Source: Artocarpus heterophyllus | Lineage: Eukaryota > Streptophyta > Magnoliopsida > Rosales > Moraceae | Length of the DNA stretch: 64,000 nt | Direction: 5' to 3' | NCBI GenBank assembly: GCA_025403435.1 | Contig: JAJQZP010000253.1 | Span: forward strand, 124,001 to 188,000 | Part shown: in pieces, positions 27,616-43,138 of the stretch | How positions within the stretch are numbered: position 1 is the first letter of the stretch | Layout: every line of letters starts with the position of its first letter | Program-made: the position numbers and the translations under genes | The notes under the pieces: model-generated | Told to the model about the DNA's origin: nothing | Seen by the model: the letters and a program-made list of their open reading frames with translations, nothing else | Database searches by the model: none

Positions 27616-28749
27616 TAAATAAAGCATTTTCATTTGTCATTACATTACAATTCTGAACTATCGATCCAAAATTATATACAAGTATATAGTGTACTGAAAT
27701 TAACCAGGTGGAAGTAAAGAAAAGGCATCACAAGAAGCATTTGAGTCCGAGCTTCCCAAGACATGCGAACTGTTTCCCTAGAATATTCAGGTGCAGATAA
27801 ATGTCCATAAATCTAAAACTTAATCATTCATTATAGTTGCATTTGCTTTGACTCCATAACTCCATTATTATATTGATCTTGTTGGTCATCAGATCTCAAT
27901 GTTAACCATTTTGCTCCCAAGTCCCGTCACAGCTTGAAATTAGTTCCACTTTTCTGATAAAAAAAATACTTTATTCGACCAGGAATTTACCAATGGGTAC
28001 GGGACCCGTGCACTCTTTTGAATTTAAAGGACCATGACTGATTTCAGCTAATTAGCACTACACAAAGGGATCATCGATAACAGGCCATTTAGGCCCAACC
28101 CAACTTGTGGTCCACTAAGGAAGGACGTCATATGGAAAACAGGACACAGAGAATTAGAATTTGAAAGTTGAAACTAACGAAAAGTGAGAGATAAAGAGAG
28201 TCAAACACCTATTCCAATAAAGCAATACACACCTATAATTTCTCTCAACTTTTGAGTTCATTTTCCACATGAATGTATTTGAGTTTATAAATCTGGTTCT
28301 CGTGCATTTGTTGAGTCTTTGGTGTTCCGTTTTTAGCATCCATTATTATTATTATTATTATTTTTGGAAGGGCTTTAAAACCCATTATTCATTTTATGTC
28401 TAGTATCATGTGACATATAAAAGAAAACCTCAATACAAAAGCACTTATCGCCGAAGAAAGCAAAAATAATAATAAAAAAAGAAATAGAAAATCTTCCAAT
28501 TGGTGTAAAAATTTCGATGGGAACTAAAGAGGGCAGAATCTATCAAGTAGATTCTTTGGAAAAGATAAACAATTAGACGTGACCAAGAAATAAAAGGGTA
28601 AAAAACGCGTAATTTAAGAATAGATGATAAAAAAACAAAGCTAAGAATTATGCTCATCCAACCAAATAAAAAAACTTCAAATGTGGCTGGATGCACTGAA
28701 ACCACGTCTTTGCCAAATTGCAAGGTAGGTCTTTGCTAGGGTTTCTCAT

Positions 28750-29725
28750 TTTTCTCCTTTGCATAAGTACGCAGCCTCACTTGGGATAGTCATGGGGCCA
28801 GAGTCCAGAGCCATCTTGGAACAGTATTCCCAAATTACCACCCCTTTAGGGTGTGACCTAAAATCGAGGCGTCATTTTATCCAATGGTGTGACTTTTCCC
28901 TTGGGGTTAAGGGAGGTGTCTGTGGCTTAGTGGAAAGAGCTTCGTCATGAGTGGGTTGGCTTTCTTTGGTGGCTGTTGTTGACGGCTTGGCTTGTGCAAC
29001 GGGTAGATCTAGTGGAGAGGAGCCTTCTTGCTCTGCAGGTTTGAGGCTTTGATCGAGTTTGTGCTGGTATTCCTTTGGTCTAAACGGGAAGATAGAGCCA
29101 TGGTGCTGCCGTTTTCTTGGGTTAGAGAAAGGGGGTAGTGGAGATCCGATAGGGCTCTCCATCACTTTTTTGGTAGGTTCATGGAATCCTCGTTCTCATT
29201 CGACGGTGACTGGTTTGTCACTAGTGTCTTCATTGTTGACAGTTAAGTCTTACCTATTTATTTTATGCTTTGTATTTATCAAATAAAATCAATAGTGTTG
29301 TCACCGTTTAAAAATGGGTTATTTTTTGTGTTCTGTTGGTTTGTCGTTATATTAACAGAGATGGTCTCCTTACCTCCGATTTTAGTTTGTTTGTCTCTTC
29401 CTCTTGTTATCAGGTGGAGGGTGCGTGTTCGGCTAGACCGAGTTGTATGTTCTCTAGATAAGAAAGATTTGACTTCAGTGGATTAGTCTTTTTAATCAAT
29501 TGTAGTGGGTTTTCAAAACAAGTCTTTGTCATGTTCTATTGTATGTGTCGAGTGAACTTTTTCCTTCTAGGTCTAAATAGTTAAATTTAGTCATCGTACT
29601 TTATTCATTTTTATTGATGGATTCAGTTACTATGGTCAGATTTTTTTATAGTAGGTGGTCTCATACGGCTATATTTGTACTTGTTTTTATTTAAATGAAA
29701 GTTTTCTATTTAAAAAAAAAAAAAA
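28750..29725 (+). mobile_element. Possible 5'-truncated LINE or retrocopy 3' end with poly(A)
   Basis: A GC-richer segment ends in TTTATTTAAATGAAAGTTTTC and then A14 (29712-29725), the style of a plant non-LTR retrotransposon 3' end. No endonuclease or reverse transcriptase is present, and no target duplication was found around it. The start is a guess where composition changes. Open frames on both strands (for example 28872-29165 minus) are unrecognised. It could also be an unknown transcribed sequence. Confidence 0.35.
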
Positions 29726-31150
29726 GCAGTTTGCAAATCTAAGTAACGTAGAAGACCAATCACCCGAAATTGCTGTGTTTTGGGACATATCTTCTTTGGC
29801 TATTGAGGTCATCAAAGACTTGGGTTTGTCTACATCTACTTAAGGCCGAATAAAAGAAGGTCCAAATTTGAATGTTGTACTATACTTTAAGCATCAAGAT
29901 TTTACTTGCTATACGTTGATCACATTTGCGTTTACTCTTTTTTTTTTGAAGGGACATTTGCGTTTACTTTTGGACCCTTGCACTAATAAAGGTATATATT
30001 TATTGAGAAATTACTTGTTGCTCAAGCATGAAAGCATCATTGCCCAACAAAAAAGGTATGAAAGCACTATTCTTGTTTTGAAAAGAGGAAAAGACGTCTT
30101 TGACAAACCAAAGTTAACCGAATGTGTATCTATAATCAAATTAAAAGTTAAAAAAATTACAAGACCAAATTATTATTCATATGAAATTAAAATTCAACAA
30201 AATATTTAAAAAATCTTAAAAATATCGTTAATTACTTAATAATTATTTTAATAATATCATTTTTTGTAGTATATAATTACATAATAATTATTTTAATAAT
30301 ATTATTTTAAAATACGTAAAATATTTACAAATTATAGTCATATTTTAATTCAACAAACATAATTAGGTGATTTATCTCATAAACCCTAAAAGTTGTTCTC
30401 AATTGCAATCAATTTGGTTATGTCGTTGTACCGTGTCTACCCATGCCAAATCTTGACTAGATTAATTCCCAGGTCTATAGAAAGAAGGTGCAAAGAATAC
30501 GGGATTTTTGGTTCATTTTATAGTGAAAAAAGTGTCGATATTTCACACCACTTTCCTTTAATTCCAGGATTCGGATTCCAAATTAAGTAAGCTTCAGAAG
30601 TCATGACAATCGTCTTATTAAAAAGAAAAGTCGCGATAAACGTCTCCATTTTTCAACTCTTTTCTTGCAAGTTACACGAAATTCCTCAGAAATGATAGCT
30701 CAAAAATTTTCATGTTGACCTTTTTTTGACTTGCTTTCCAGTTTAGATTGTCTTCTGTTTCTTTTGAGTTCCACGCGTTTCCTCAACCGGTCATCAAAAC
30801 GTGTTTATCCCTTCAAAACCCAATAAAAGAATTTAAAAAATTATTTTTTTTGTCCACCTCAATACCTAGGATATTTATATAAGCTTCATATCGTTGTTAA
30901 TTTGTAGTTGCTCGTTTGGTTGATTCGTTTACGACTTCATTAAAATTCTTAAGCTTAAATCACAGTATGTGTAATGACTTCATCGCTTTCGACCCTTATT
31001 CCAAGACGAGATCAGAGATTTCCATGCAGACGTTAAATATTCTACAAAGAAACCGGTAAATCCTCTTTTCATTTTCCTCTAAAATATTTATGATAAAATT
31101 ACTTCCAATAATATGGATTTTATTGGAAGAGTCTGGCAACATGTGTGTGC

Positions 31151-31196
<46 letters not shown>

Positions 31197-31899
31197 TATT
31201 TTACAAGTATTGCTTTCTGTCTAATCGATAATTTTATGTGATTAGATGATACTTAAGACAAAAAGTAGTGAACATTAGGTACTCTTTTATCTCAAAAGCC
31301 CATTATTCTTCGTGATAAACGATGTTGTGTGCTCTTTTTCTGTTCATTTCTTTTGTTGTAGACTTCGAGACTTATGAAAAAATTATTATTAGTAACGCAA
31401 ATATTATAGTTTTGAGAGCTCCTTTGGTAAAAGGAAATAGTAGAAGTAGGGAGAGAGGTGAGGGAATTAGTGGAATGATTTTATATTTCTTTTTCTATCG
31501 GTTCCACCTCGAAGAAATTGAGGTCGGCTTCTAAGTTGAAGATAAGGTCGGTAGCCTAGTTAACGAGAAAGAAAAAAGGACGATGAGAAGGTGATTATGT
31601 TCCTTCTCCATCGGTTCCACAACAAAGGTGAATTCAGTAGCCTAATTGGGAAAAAAAGGAAGTTGGATACAACAGGCTCGTTTTCAGCTCGGCCTCTTGA
31701 AAACATGCTCAAACTAGCATGGAAACTGACTTGGAGGCAACGGGTGAATGCAAGGCTATTTGAAAATCGTAGATTGACAGGATTATCTTCCATAATCTTC
31801 ATCATTCGGATTCGAATATATAGGAAACGTTTACCACGAGTCACACAATATTGGGAAAGCTCAAAAGGAGAAACAAGAGATAATTCTTTCATTTAATTT
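29726..31899. other. Intergenic, no supported gene
   Basis: Scattered short open frames show no family resemblance. A long (TA)n tract is at 31153-31194. Around 31440-31640, GGTTCCAC appears twice with similar GA-rich neighbours, hinting at an old local duplication. Confidence 0.4.
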
Positions 31900-32412
31900 A
31901 AGGGTATTTTGCATTGCTACCCCTTAAACCTGTCGCACATTTATAATTTATCCCCTAAACTTTTAGTTTTGGTAAGATACCTCATGAACTTATAAATCTG
32001 TAACAAATTATCAAATTATCCCTATTAATGGCGATTTTAGTTTTTTAACTGCAATTGACATGTAATGTACACATAAATAATTGATTATCGATATAAATGG
32101 TCATTTATATTTATTTTAACCAAAATTTATTGTGATTTATACCTTTAATTAAGTTTTCATCAAAATAAAAAAATTGAATTTATATTGTTTTAAATATAAT
32201 TTGGGTTAGCATCTACATAAAAATCCCTTTTATATTCTTAATTAATGACCCCTGTGAAAATCACATGTTAATTTAGTTAAAAAATTAAAAATATCAATAG
32301 GGGTGATTTGTTACAGATTAATAAGTTTACAGGACAACTTGTTAAAATTAAAAGTTTAGTGAACAAATTGTAAATGTGTGACAAATTTAGGAGGTAACAG
32401 TGCCAAATGCTC
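31900..32412. mobile_element. MITE with long terminal inverted repeats (about 115 bp arms)
   Basis: The left arm from 31900 (AAGGGTATTTTGC, then CGCACATTTATAATTTATCC, then AATCTGTAACAAAT) is matched in complement by the right arm ending 32412 (ATTTGTTACAGATTAATAAG, TTGTAAATGTGTGACAAATT, GCCAAATGCTC). TTAATTT lies just outside each end (31893-31899 and 32413-32419). Total 513 bp, non-coding, AT-rich core. Long arms suggest a Mutator-like or foldback origin, but the 7-bp duplication is shorter than the usual 9 bp. Confidence 0.8.
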
Positions 32413-32459
32413 TTAATTTGAACATTTATATTTATCATTTAGAGGGTTAGATTTTTTTT

Positions 32460-32620
32460 TTAATATATATAGAAAAATCCCATTAGCCTAGCAATATTAG
32501 GAAGCCCTACGCCCAATCCCTTGGCAATTATACCCCATAGCTATAGATTGAGGGATTTTACCCCATTAGAAAGCCCCAAGTCCAATCCCTTCGCAGTTGT
32601 ACTGGTGCTCTTTCCATGGA
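32460..32620. repeat. Two-copy degenerate direct repeat, period about 76 bp
   Basis: TTAG(G)AAAGCCC...CCAATCCCTT(G/C)GCA(A/G)TTGTA-type sequence occurs at about 32498 and again at about 32568. Non-coding, probably part of a dispersed repeat. Confidence 0.5.
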
Positions 32621-34740
32621 TTTCCATAAGGTGAAACTCTTGGACCCATATCTAAACCATGGTGGACATAATCTTTCATTAAAGATAAGCCACAATAAAG
32701 TCCGCGTGTTCTTGATTATTTATTAATTTTTTATCATTATTTATAGTTCATGCGCTTGAGATAAATTATAGTGAGGTGCTTATTAAAACTATAATTATTT
32801 ACTTCTATTAAACGATGTTCCTCTCTAACCAGGTCGAAAGGGTCACAAAGTGTGGGGCCCACAATTGAACATACACTTTTTCAGAGAACCCGAATCGACT
32901 TTGTTGAGTTCCGCAATTGATTAATTACAGCAACACTTTTTTTCCCTACAATCCTAGGTCAATTTTTTCGGTTCACAAATTCCTGCCCACCGGTATATTG
33001 TTAAAAGCAACACCTGTAGAGAGTTCTTAAAAATATAAAAAAAATAAATAAAAGAAGTCTACAAAAATATTAAAAAAAAATAGACATGTTAGAAAAATGT
33101 AATAGACATCCATGAAAACTTGCCCTTTTCCTCTCGGATTCAGTTCACACGGTTCTTAATTAGCTGTATTTGCAGTCCATTTTTAATGTATAAAATAAGA
33201 GAGAACAAACAAAAACAGACACGTGCAATTGAAGACTATGAAACAAGAGAAATTGGGATAGTTTATAATTTCACGAAGGTGTTGGATACTATTATTGATT
33301 ATTTGTTGGAACATGAAAGTCAATATATGTGATTTCTTTAAAGATCCATTTCCTAATTTATTCTTCAGAATAAAATCTACACAAAATATCTAATTATCTT
33401 TGCAAGTTTACGATATCCGAAATCAATCCTGTACGATTTCAAATGTTTAATTCTTTATCATAACGAAAGGTAGGAATATAAATATTGACCATTTTAATTG
33501 ATTCCGGAAGGTAGAATATTTTGCTTTTTTTAGTGTTTCCTGCTTTTTATTTTGTCGTTTGTCATTTAGCGCAGCAAAATACAATTAGGTCAGTAAACAG
33601 AAAGTCAAAAAGCATGTAAAAGCATTATTGATCTGCCGTGTGAACTTCAATTTCTATATAAATATTACATAATTTGACAAAATTAATTTTAATTAATTTT
33701 TTAGTTAAAAATAATGTAAAAATTTTACATATTATAATAAAAAAAAATTTATATTATAAAACTCTTACATATTATAATATTTATAATTTTAACTGATTGT
33801 TCTAGCTATCATGTCAAATATCTATTAAGCTTTGTATAGAATGTCACGTTGCATTCCAATTTATTGGCATCGCTGTTGTCCACTCACATTTTCTTTTTCT
33901 TTAATATAAAACTTGTAGCGGTCACGCATTATATAACTAAACAAACTTGATGATGCTTCCTTCGTCATGTTGTTTTCTTTTATTAATTATTTCTTTTTTG
34001 TTTTTGTTAGGAATTTAGTATTTTTTTTATTGGGTGTTACTACAAATTTGTCTTTTATTGCACCTTAGGTAGTACGTAGTTAATAAGACAGTTCCTTGGT
34101 AGATTAGTTTTCTATTTAGAAGATTGTATTTTTATATTTCCACATTCGTGTTCTTATTTTATTAAATTATGTAAAACAATGTAGACAAATTAAATTTGAA
34201 ACGCTCAGAATCGCATAATATGTGTTAAAAATATGCTGATTATTAGTGGATTAAGATTAAAAAAACAAGAGATTTTTAGCAAGGAAATTTTAAACTCTTA
34301 TACTGTTTTGATAGAGTTTAAGATGAGGTATTTGAACAGAAATTAAATAAAAGAAAACAAAGTGTACTTGTATTTATAAAACAAAGGGACAATCGTGAAA
34401 CTATAATACTATGTGAAATCATAATATGGACATACGTGATGTTTTATATGTGGAAGAAGCCTCCAAAGTCCAAAACTAATTCGTGTAGGAAGTTTTCTTT
34501 TTCCCGTTGATGATCAATAGCGACATCAACGGTAGGTGATGAATTAGAGATAAAATCGAGCGGTAGTGGGCCATAAATAAGCTCCTACGGACTTGAGACT
34601 TACATTAGACATATATACAGATAGAGAGAATCCCATGTGACTTGAGGGTAGAGGCTTTGACGCAGCTTCCGGTGTCCGTTTAAAGAGGAACCTCGGTGGT
34701 CCCCCATGGGCCCTACCTCATCACTCAAATGGACTTTTGC
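32621..34740. other. Intergenic upstream of the WRKY gene, nothing recognised
   Basis: AT-rich, with no protein-like open frame and no repeat with definable ends. A distal promoter role for the gene at 35242 is possible but not visible. Confidence 0.4.
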
Positions 34741-34755
34741 ACAAAAGCCGTTAAG

Positions 34756-35043
34756 GGTCAACTCTACCTCACTGTCTCCAACTATCAACACCTCTTTGCT
34801 TTTCTCTCCCTTCCTCTCTCTCTCTATTTATTTTAGCCGAGTCAGCAATCCAACGGTAAATCAACACCTTTTGACCTTATCCCTCTCTCCCTCTCATCAT
34901 TCAAATTTCATACGAGGGTGCCTGATTAATTCTCCACATGGCGGAATCTGATTAGACAGGGAGTTTGACGTCAGAGAAAGAGAAGAGAAGGGACAGGGTT
35001 CATCACTCAAGATGCCTTGCATTGGGAGGGCATCACTTTGACT
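34756..35043 (+). promoter_or_regulatory. W-box and TGACGTCA cluster in the WRKY promoter
   Basis: TTGAC cores occur at 34756-34761 (minus strand, GGTCAA), 34871-34876 (TTGACC), 34965-34973 (TTGACGTCA, which also holds a TGACG/CRE-like bZIP site) and 35038-35043 (TTGACT). All lie 200-490 bp upstream of the WRKY start codon. W-boxes bind WRKY factors, so auto- or cross-regulation is a reasonable inference. Confidence 0.55.
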
Positions 35044-35193
35044 CGAATCCACTTTTTTTCCTCTTTTCCCAATTTCTCTCCCTCTCTTTTTTTTTTTTGC
35101 CTGTTTTGCTCTCCTCGTCATCATTTTTTTTTTTTGTTTTCAATTTTTAATATTTAACATAAATATTTCCTTTTTTCTTCTCTAATAAGATGA

Positions 35194-36707
<1,514 letters not shown>

Positions 36708-38533
36708 CAACTGATCGGACGGCTGAGGATTCTTCACAACTGTTCAGAATTATTATTCTATTATTGTTATTATTATGAGCAATGGGTGGGGTAATTTGGT
36801 CAACTAAGAGGCTTGGGCACTGTCTCCAAGAACATTAGTGGATACGCCCTGGCCTCTATACAGAAGAAAAGCAGTGTAGGACTCCTTTTTGTTTCTTTTT
36901 TTTATTTATTTCCGCCGGTTTTAGACTTTTTGGTTTACAAATTGAAAACGATATATATATAAGGTGGCGTAGATATGATGGATTTGGTTTGAAGGTCAAT
37001 CATCCTATGTAGTGTTTTTTTTACTTTTCTTTTTCTCAATATATAAAAATCTTTTATAAGTTAATTTTTTGCTAAGGCTTATAAATTTTAGTTAATGATA
37101 TTCGTTAGTTAAAAGTTCTTTTTATATCTTTTCATTATACATCATCTTCATGTGTGTAAAAAGACAACGATGTGCACTTTTGTTTGTGCGTTTTCTCAGA
37201 AGTTAAGCTGTCGTTTTTTTTTTTTTTTCCTCAAAACAAAATTACATTAATATGCTTTCACATCTTTTAACATTTATTGACTGCAATTAATGACTTCTAA
37301 CTGTGTCACAACTCTGTAGTAAGTTTATTCTCAAAAAAACAAACAAACAAACTCTGTAGCAAGTGGACAACGTATAGTTTGCTTCCATTCGTGAATACTT
37401 ATAGCATGTTCAGTAGGAGGGGGTGAAAAAAATGAAGATAAATAAGAAAATATAGAGATCCTTTGACAATACACTTTAAATCAAGAATCTAAACTAAAAT
37501 TAGTTCAAAGTTTAGATTTTGTAAAATAAAACAAAGTTTGTTTAAATTACAATTTTATGGGTGAACGCTTTTCTTTATTTATTATAATATTTAATACTGT
37601 TTTTGTGAATATAAGTAATTATATCTTGTAAGTTATGATTTTTATTAGACCTCTTCAATTCCGGAAAGTGTCTAGTCACTTCTACTATTTTCTACTGCTG
37701 TTTCTTCTTCTTTTTTTTTCTTTCTTTTTTCCCCTACCAAACAACTCACTTTTTTATTTTCTCTCCCAAAATCTTTCCACCTTCTTTTAATCCGCTCTTC
37801 ATCTCTACCAAAACATAGAATTGGAAAATACTTTTCTTAACTATTTTACTTTCTTAATTGTTTTAAAAAAACCTTTGATGTCCTTAAATATCCATCTAGT
37901 TATGAGTTTGTAAGTTAAAATGTTAAGGAAAAAAAAAACAAAGATGTTAAGATTTGAATAATGTGAATGGGTTAGAAATATGATTGTCCGGATTCTATAT
38001 ATTCTACTGTGTATGTATATAAAAAAATAAAATAAAATTCACGATTGTTACCGAGTTTTTTGTTTAATGGATGAGAGGATGAGTTTGGCATTTTTACCAC
38101 GATATTACTATACAAGGGGATTTTCTTCTTCTCAAAGCAATTGACTTTAATTTTAGTCTTTTTGTTTAATAAAGAAATTTTAATTAAAATGGGGATTGAT
38201 TATCGTATATGAGATGGTTGAGGACTTTGAGGCCTAATTAATTTCTTTAAGCAGTGATTAGTTGTGTGTGTGGAAGGACATTTGTAGATTGACAATGACA
38301 TTTTATGGTTAAATTACAAGCCACTTGAACCCTGCGGCTCATTGATTGGCAATTGGAATTTGTTTGTATGGAAGAAGATAGAAATGTTTGTTGGGAGGAA
38401 TTTTCCCTACTTCTTTTACCAATGACCCACCAAAAATTAGGGAATACATTGCAAAGTCAAAGTGGCTGTTAGATTAATTATCGTATTTGTCCCCCACTTC
38501 TTTTTAATTCATTGTCTTAAAACCAAGCATATG

Positions 38534-38566
<33 letters not shown>
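38534..38566. repeat. CT microsatellite
   Basis: About 16 uninterrupted CT units. Confidence 0.97.
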
Positions 38567-38568
<2 letters not shown>

Positions 38569-39097
38569 TGCTTTCTTCGTCACTCTCACAGTACTGTTGA
38601 CTTTTAAATTTTTGTGGACGTTGTCCAGGCTTTGAGTCATGCAAGCGCATCACGTGGTTGTTCTTTTTATGTACCTGCCTAACCCAATAACAGAAAAATA
38701 ATAGGAAGAGGGCAAAAAAAAAAAAAAAAAGTGGAGTGGGAAAAAAAAGACTAATTATTCAGTGCAGGTGGTGGCCTAACTATCAGGCTTGCCTGCCACC
38801 CATCCAATTAATAAGTTATAATTGATATTTATTTGATTTGTTAATTTCACTTTATCTAATAATTTTTTCTTCAAATGTATAATAGCCTTAATTATTATCA
38901 TATTTCCATTAAAATTAAAATGTAAATACTCCACCTCAATACCTTGTATTAATTTAAAATTTGTCTCAACTACTTCTTTTTAGAAAATAATTAGTTTCAA
39001 CTTTGAAACAATAGCATAATTAGTTCTTTAAAAAATTCATTGTTTCATACATTTTATTATTTCTAATAACTGTAACCGTGAATAGAATTTTACAAGC

Positions 39098-39136
39098 AAC
39101 ATTACTACCTTGCAATAATAATAAGGTAGTTATGTT
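39098..39136. repeat. Short hairpin, 14-bp arms
   Basis: AACATTACTACCTT and AAGGTAGTTATGTT pair with one mismatch around an 11-nt AT-rich loop. Too short for a microRNA precursor. It may be a relic of a small element. Confidence 0.7.
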
Positions 39137-42100
39137 CTTCCCGAGTCAGACGAATTTGACTCTCTGTCTTTCACCCAAAATTTAGCAATTCTTCGGTTCT
39201 TCCCACCGAAAAAGGAAATCCTTAGGTATTCGTTTTCTTTTCTTATATTTCATAGTGTATTTTCATAATAAATAAAAATGTATGTCCACTTAAGATTTCA
39301 TTTATAGTGGAGATAAGTTTGGTTCAATTAGATCTTACTCTGACTGTGTTTAGAGTAAATGCTTTTGTGTGTTTTGCTGGGTTTCTTACCATATTTGTAA
39401 TGCTTGATCAGTGTCGAGTCTACAAAGATTGTCTATAGGTGAAATTGCCATTGCCAAATGTACACTTTTGTATTGATCAGAAGAACCTATACTAGAGCTG
39501 GAGATTGTTTTAAAGAGTCAGATTTATTAATTAAAGAGCTCAATTTATATCTTTTCGAAGTTATATGCACCTTAATCGAAGAGGAGTGCACGAAGATAAC
39601 GAGTTAATTTTTTGTTTATTGTGATGCATCATTAGCTATAAGCATACAGTATTTTTATAAGATCTATAATTTTAGTATTAATTTGTTTCAGTTAAATGAT
39701 ATTAGGGTGTTTATTGGTAATTAAAAATCTGCGAAACTCATCCAACCCATCGAGGTTCAATCCTAAAACTCGATACTAAAAGTAGTGGTTTAGTAGACAA
39801 GTAGTGCGCTACCATATTGGACTAGTCAACACACCTTTTAGATGGCTTCCAACAACAATTTTCAAATTTTTATTTGTCCTTTTTTTCATATCCCTATACC
39901 TTTTTAGATATTTTCAGTCCAGCTGCCGTAGCATACTCGATCAAGTGCAATAGCGGAGTCACATTGTTGTGACATGCCTAAAATTTGATTCTTGTATTAA
40001 AAATCTTTGTTTAGAAAAATTGTGTATATGCTTCAAGTCACAAGAAACTAATAAACGGGGTGTTTCAACCTTACAAGAAAAAATATAAATATTTTCCCAC
40101 GATATTTTAAATATATAACTATATGTCTAATTAATAACGAGAGTTACAGAACTCAATTGTCCAAATTTTCAAGCCGGGGATTCAAATGATAAAGGTAAAA
40201 ATTTTAAGGGATTCTGGTTGCTAAGACAAAAAACCTTAATTTGTCATTTATGAGAGTAAACATATTCTTATAGAAAATAACATTATTGTGTACATGGTTT
40301 CTATTTGAAGGCAAACATATCAATGAATTGTCAACCTTTTTATGAAAGTCTAGTAGACAATTAGAGCCCAACATTCAACTGCCCACCACTTTAGCCTTTA
40401 TTTAATAAGAAAGGAAAAGAAACAAAAGATAAACTTTACCTCTCATCCACAAGGCTCTCATCTTTCCTAATACTTTTTTTTTTTTTTGGGTTTTAAGCAA
40501 GAGGTTTCATCTAACAGCCTTCATTGGAATTTGTTCCCTAGATCCTTTTCTTCTAAAAATTGCATTTGATAGATCAACTCACCGACAACAATCATCCAAG
40601 GGAAAGAATAGGAGGAAAAAGAAGAAGAAGTAAAAGACTTCATCAAGGAACAATCACAAGAAATCTTTAATCCTTCGCTATTCTTTTAATTGATAATATT
40701 TTGTTTCTTACTTTTATTTTTATTTTTCCTACTTATTCTGGTCATCCTTTTTATTTGATTAAATTATAGTTATACGTGATCTGGTTTATTTTTTTTTGAA
40801 TGAATATTGAGTATATTATTATTATTATTATTTTGAGGATAGTGTTTGATTAATCTAGTACACTCACCCATTATGACATATTTATTTGTTAAATTAAAAA
40901 TAAATAATAAATTTTAAAATGTTTTCCTTTAATGTTTTATGTATCAATTTATTGAACATTTATGGAAAGGCATTTTACTATAAAGTTAGAAGACTCTCCA
41001 ATTTCTGTAGGTAAACATGACAATAGTATTAGATCAAATAAGGTAGATTTCAATCCTAAAAAACTGCTAATTAATCCTGAATAACAAACTTGATTTCAAA
41101 GTCTAACAATAAAATTCGTGACATGTTGGACGAGCATATATATTAAAAGGTCATTTTAAATCTCAAGATCTTAATTTTTTGACACAATGTTAGAAAACAA
41201 TAAAAAAATTCAATTCATCTTAGCCCATTTGATAAAAATTTTTAGCTTCATCATTGAGAATAAGGGTCTCAATCAACACAGCATTATCACATAAGAATGA
41301 TGACACAATATTTGGGATCTACTAAATCTATTTTTATTATAACCCACTTTTTTTTTTTTAGTCTTCCTACCACTATTATAACTACTATAATTTTGAATAT
41401 AAAGGTGAGGGAATTTGGATTATATACGGCCTGCTGCCAAAGTTTATAACGCTGAATTTACCAACTACCACACAATAATATATTTTACTGTGGTAAACAA
41501 GAACATAAAAAAGCACAACCACGTGCGGCATTTGCATGACTCAAAGCTGTAAATTATTGAGAAGTCTAATATCGGTACTTGTGTTTCTTTCTTTCTTTCT
41601 TTTTTGGTAAGAAATAGTAGTACACTAGTACTCATGTGATTTTCTTTTCTTTTTTTTTATAAATTTTTTGCTGAAACTAAAACTCATGTGAGTCTGTAAT
41701 TGACGAAGAAAGCATTGTCCAAGAGGACTACTGTCGACAAATCCAAGGGTAGACGTGTCAAGCAACCACAAAATATCAAACGACATGGCACTTTTCTCTC
41801 TCCTCTCATGATATTATTTATATGTACTGAAGCCTGAAAGTTGATATATACATATATATACATATATATATATATAGCATTTCATTCCGTTGAGCTTTGT
41901 GAATGTTCGTTGTGATTAACAATAATTTTACGGTTGTCAGTTAAAACTCCTTACTGACTTAGCAGTACTCACGTTAGCTCATATTAGTCATTTTGTTTTT
42001 CTTTTTTCGACACATGCAAAAAATCATGCACTCATTCACTTGAGCTAGCTAGCCCCAAGTGGCTCGTATTTGTCATAGATTAAGTCTTTGTAAACTCTAG

Positions 42101-43138
42101 TATTAATTGTTCAAAAAACCACTCCTTCCGACGTTGCAAAGGTCTAGTTCAATGTGTTTTCTGTTGTCTGCCAACTCATTTCGATTCTTACAAACCAATA
42201 AAGGTGACACGATATAGAAACTGAAAGATTTAATTTGTTTTGTATTATTTCATTAGAGGCATTTATATGGTAACTGAAGCCTGAACCAAGCTGGATGGTT
42301 CTGGTTCTAAATATTTTTAAGCTATATAAAAAGCTGACCTAATGGAATTAATCAAATTTTGAAAAATAATCTCACTCAAGTGTGTTCTTATCTTATTTGG
42401 ATCTTGACCATGAGTTCCTGTAGGGTTATCATAAATAACCAAATGGAATATTATCTTCTTCGAAAGGCTGGCTTGACAAGTATTTGCCATATTAGTACAA
42501 ATAGGCCTGCAACATGAAGTGGGATCATGGATGTTGGGCTAATGTATGCCAGTGAATCCTTTTTCATTTGGGTTTTTCGGGTCATTGATTCTCGGTTATG
42601 AAAAATAGAGAGAAAATTACCTATATTTTAAAAAATTATGTTTATTTATGTCATACTTAAAAAAAAAATTATGTCACATTTTTATTTATATTACTTATTA
42701 AGTTATACTATAAATAAACATTTGTGATTCAAGTTGTTATTAAGAATAAAAAAGGATAGCCGAATTGAGTTCTTAACTTGGTCAGGTTGTAGACCACTAT
42801 TTTTTTTTAATATTAAAAACTCATTCGACATTTATAAAAAATAAATTTTAAAAAATAAGATTTATAAAAATTCTTCAAAAATATGTGACCCACAGCATAT
42901 TGTCAATATATATATAAATAGTAGTTCTAAAGAGCCCCATCAGGCAGGAGCCCAACCCCGTCCCCCATTGGATTCAAAAGAGTTTTTCATAGGAGGAAGG
43001 AGGAAAATAAACCAAATTTATAGTAGAACAAAAATTAATAGCAACATGTCAAAAAACAAAAATGTATATTCATTAACTAATTAAATTATAAAAGTACCTC
43101 AATTTAATTATTAACAATTAATTATTAAAAATTTTTAC

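Larger units (their letters stand above)
36708..43138. other. Long AT-rich intergenic region without a supported gene
   Basis: The first few hundred bases are presumably WRKY 3' UTR. The rest has no open frame above noise. It contains a (CT)n tract at 38534-38566, a near-perfect hairpin at 39098-39136, a (TA)-rich run near 41847-41877 and many poly-T runs. Dispersed repeat fragments may be present but have no clear ends. Confidence 0.5.
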
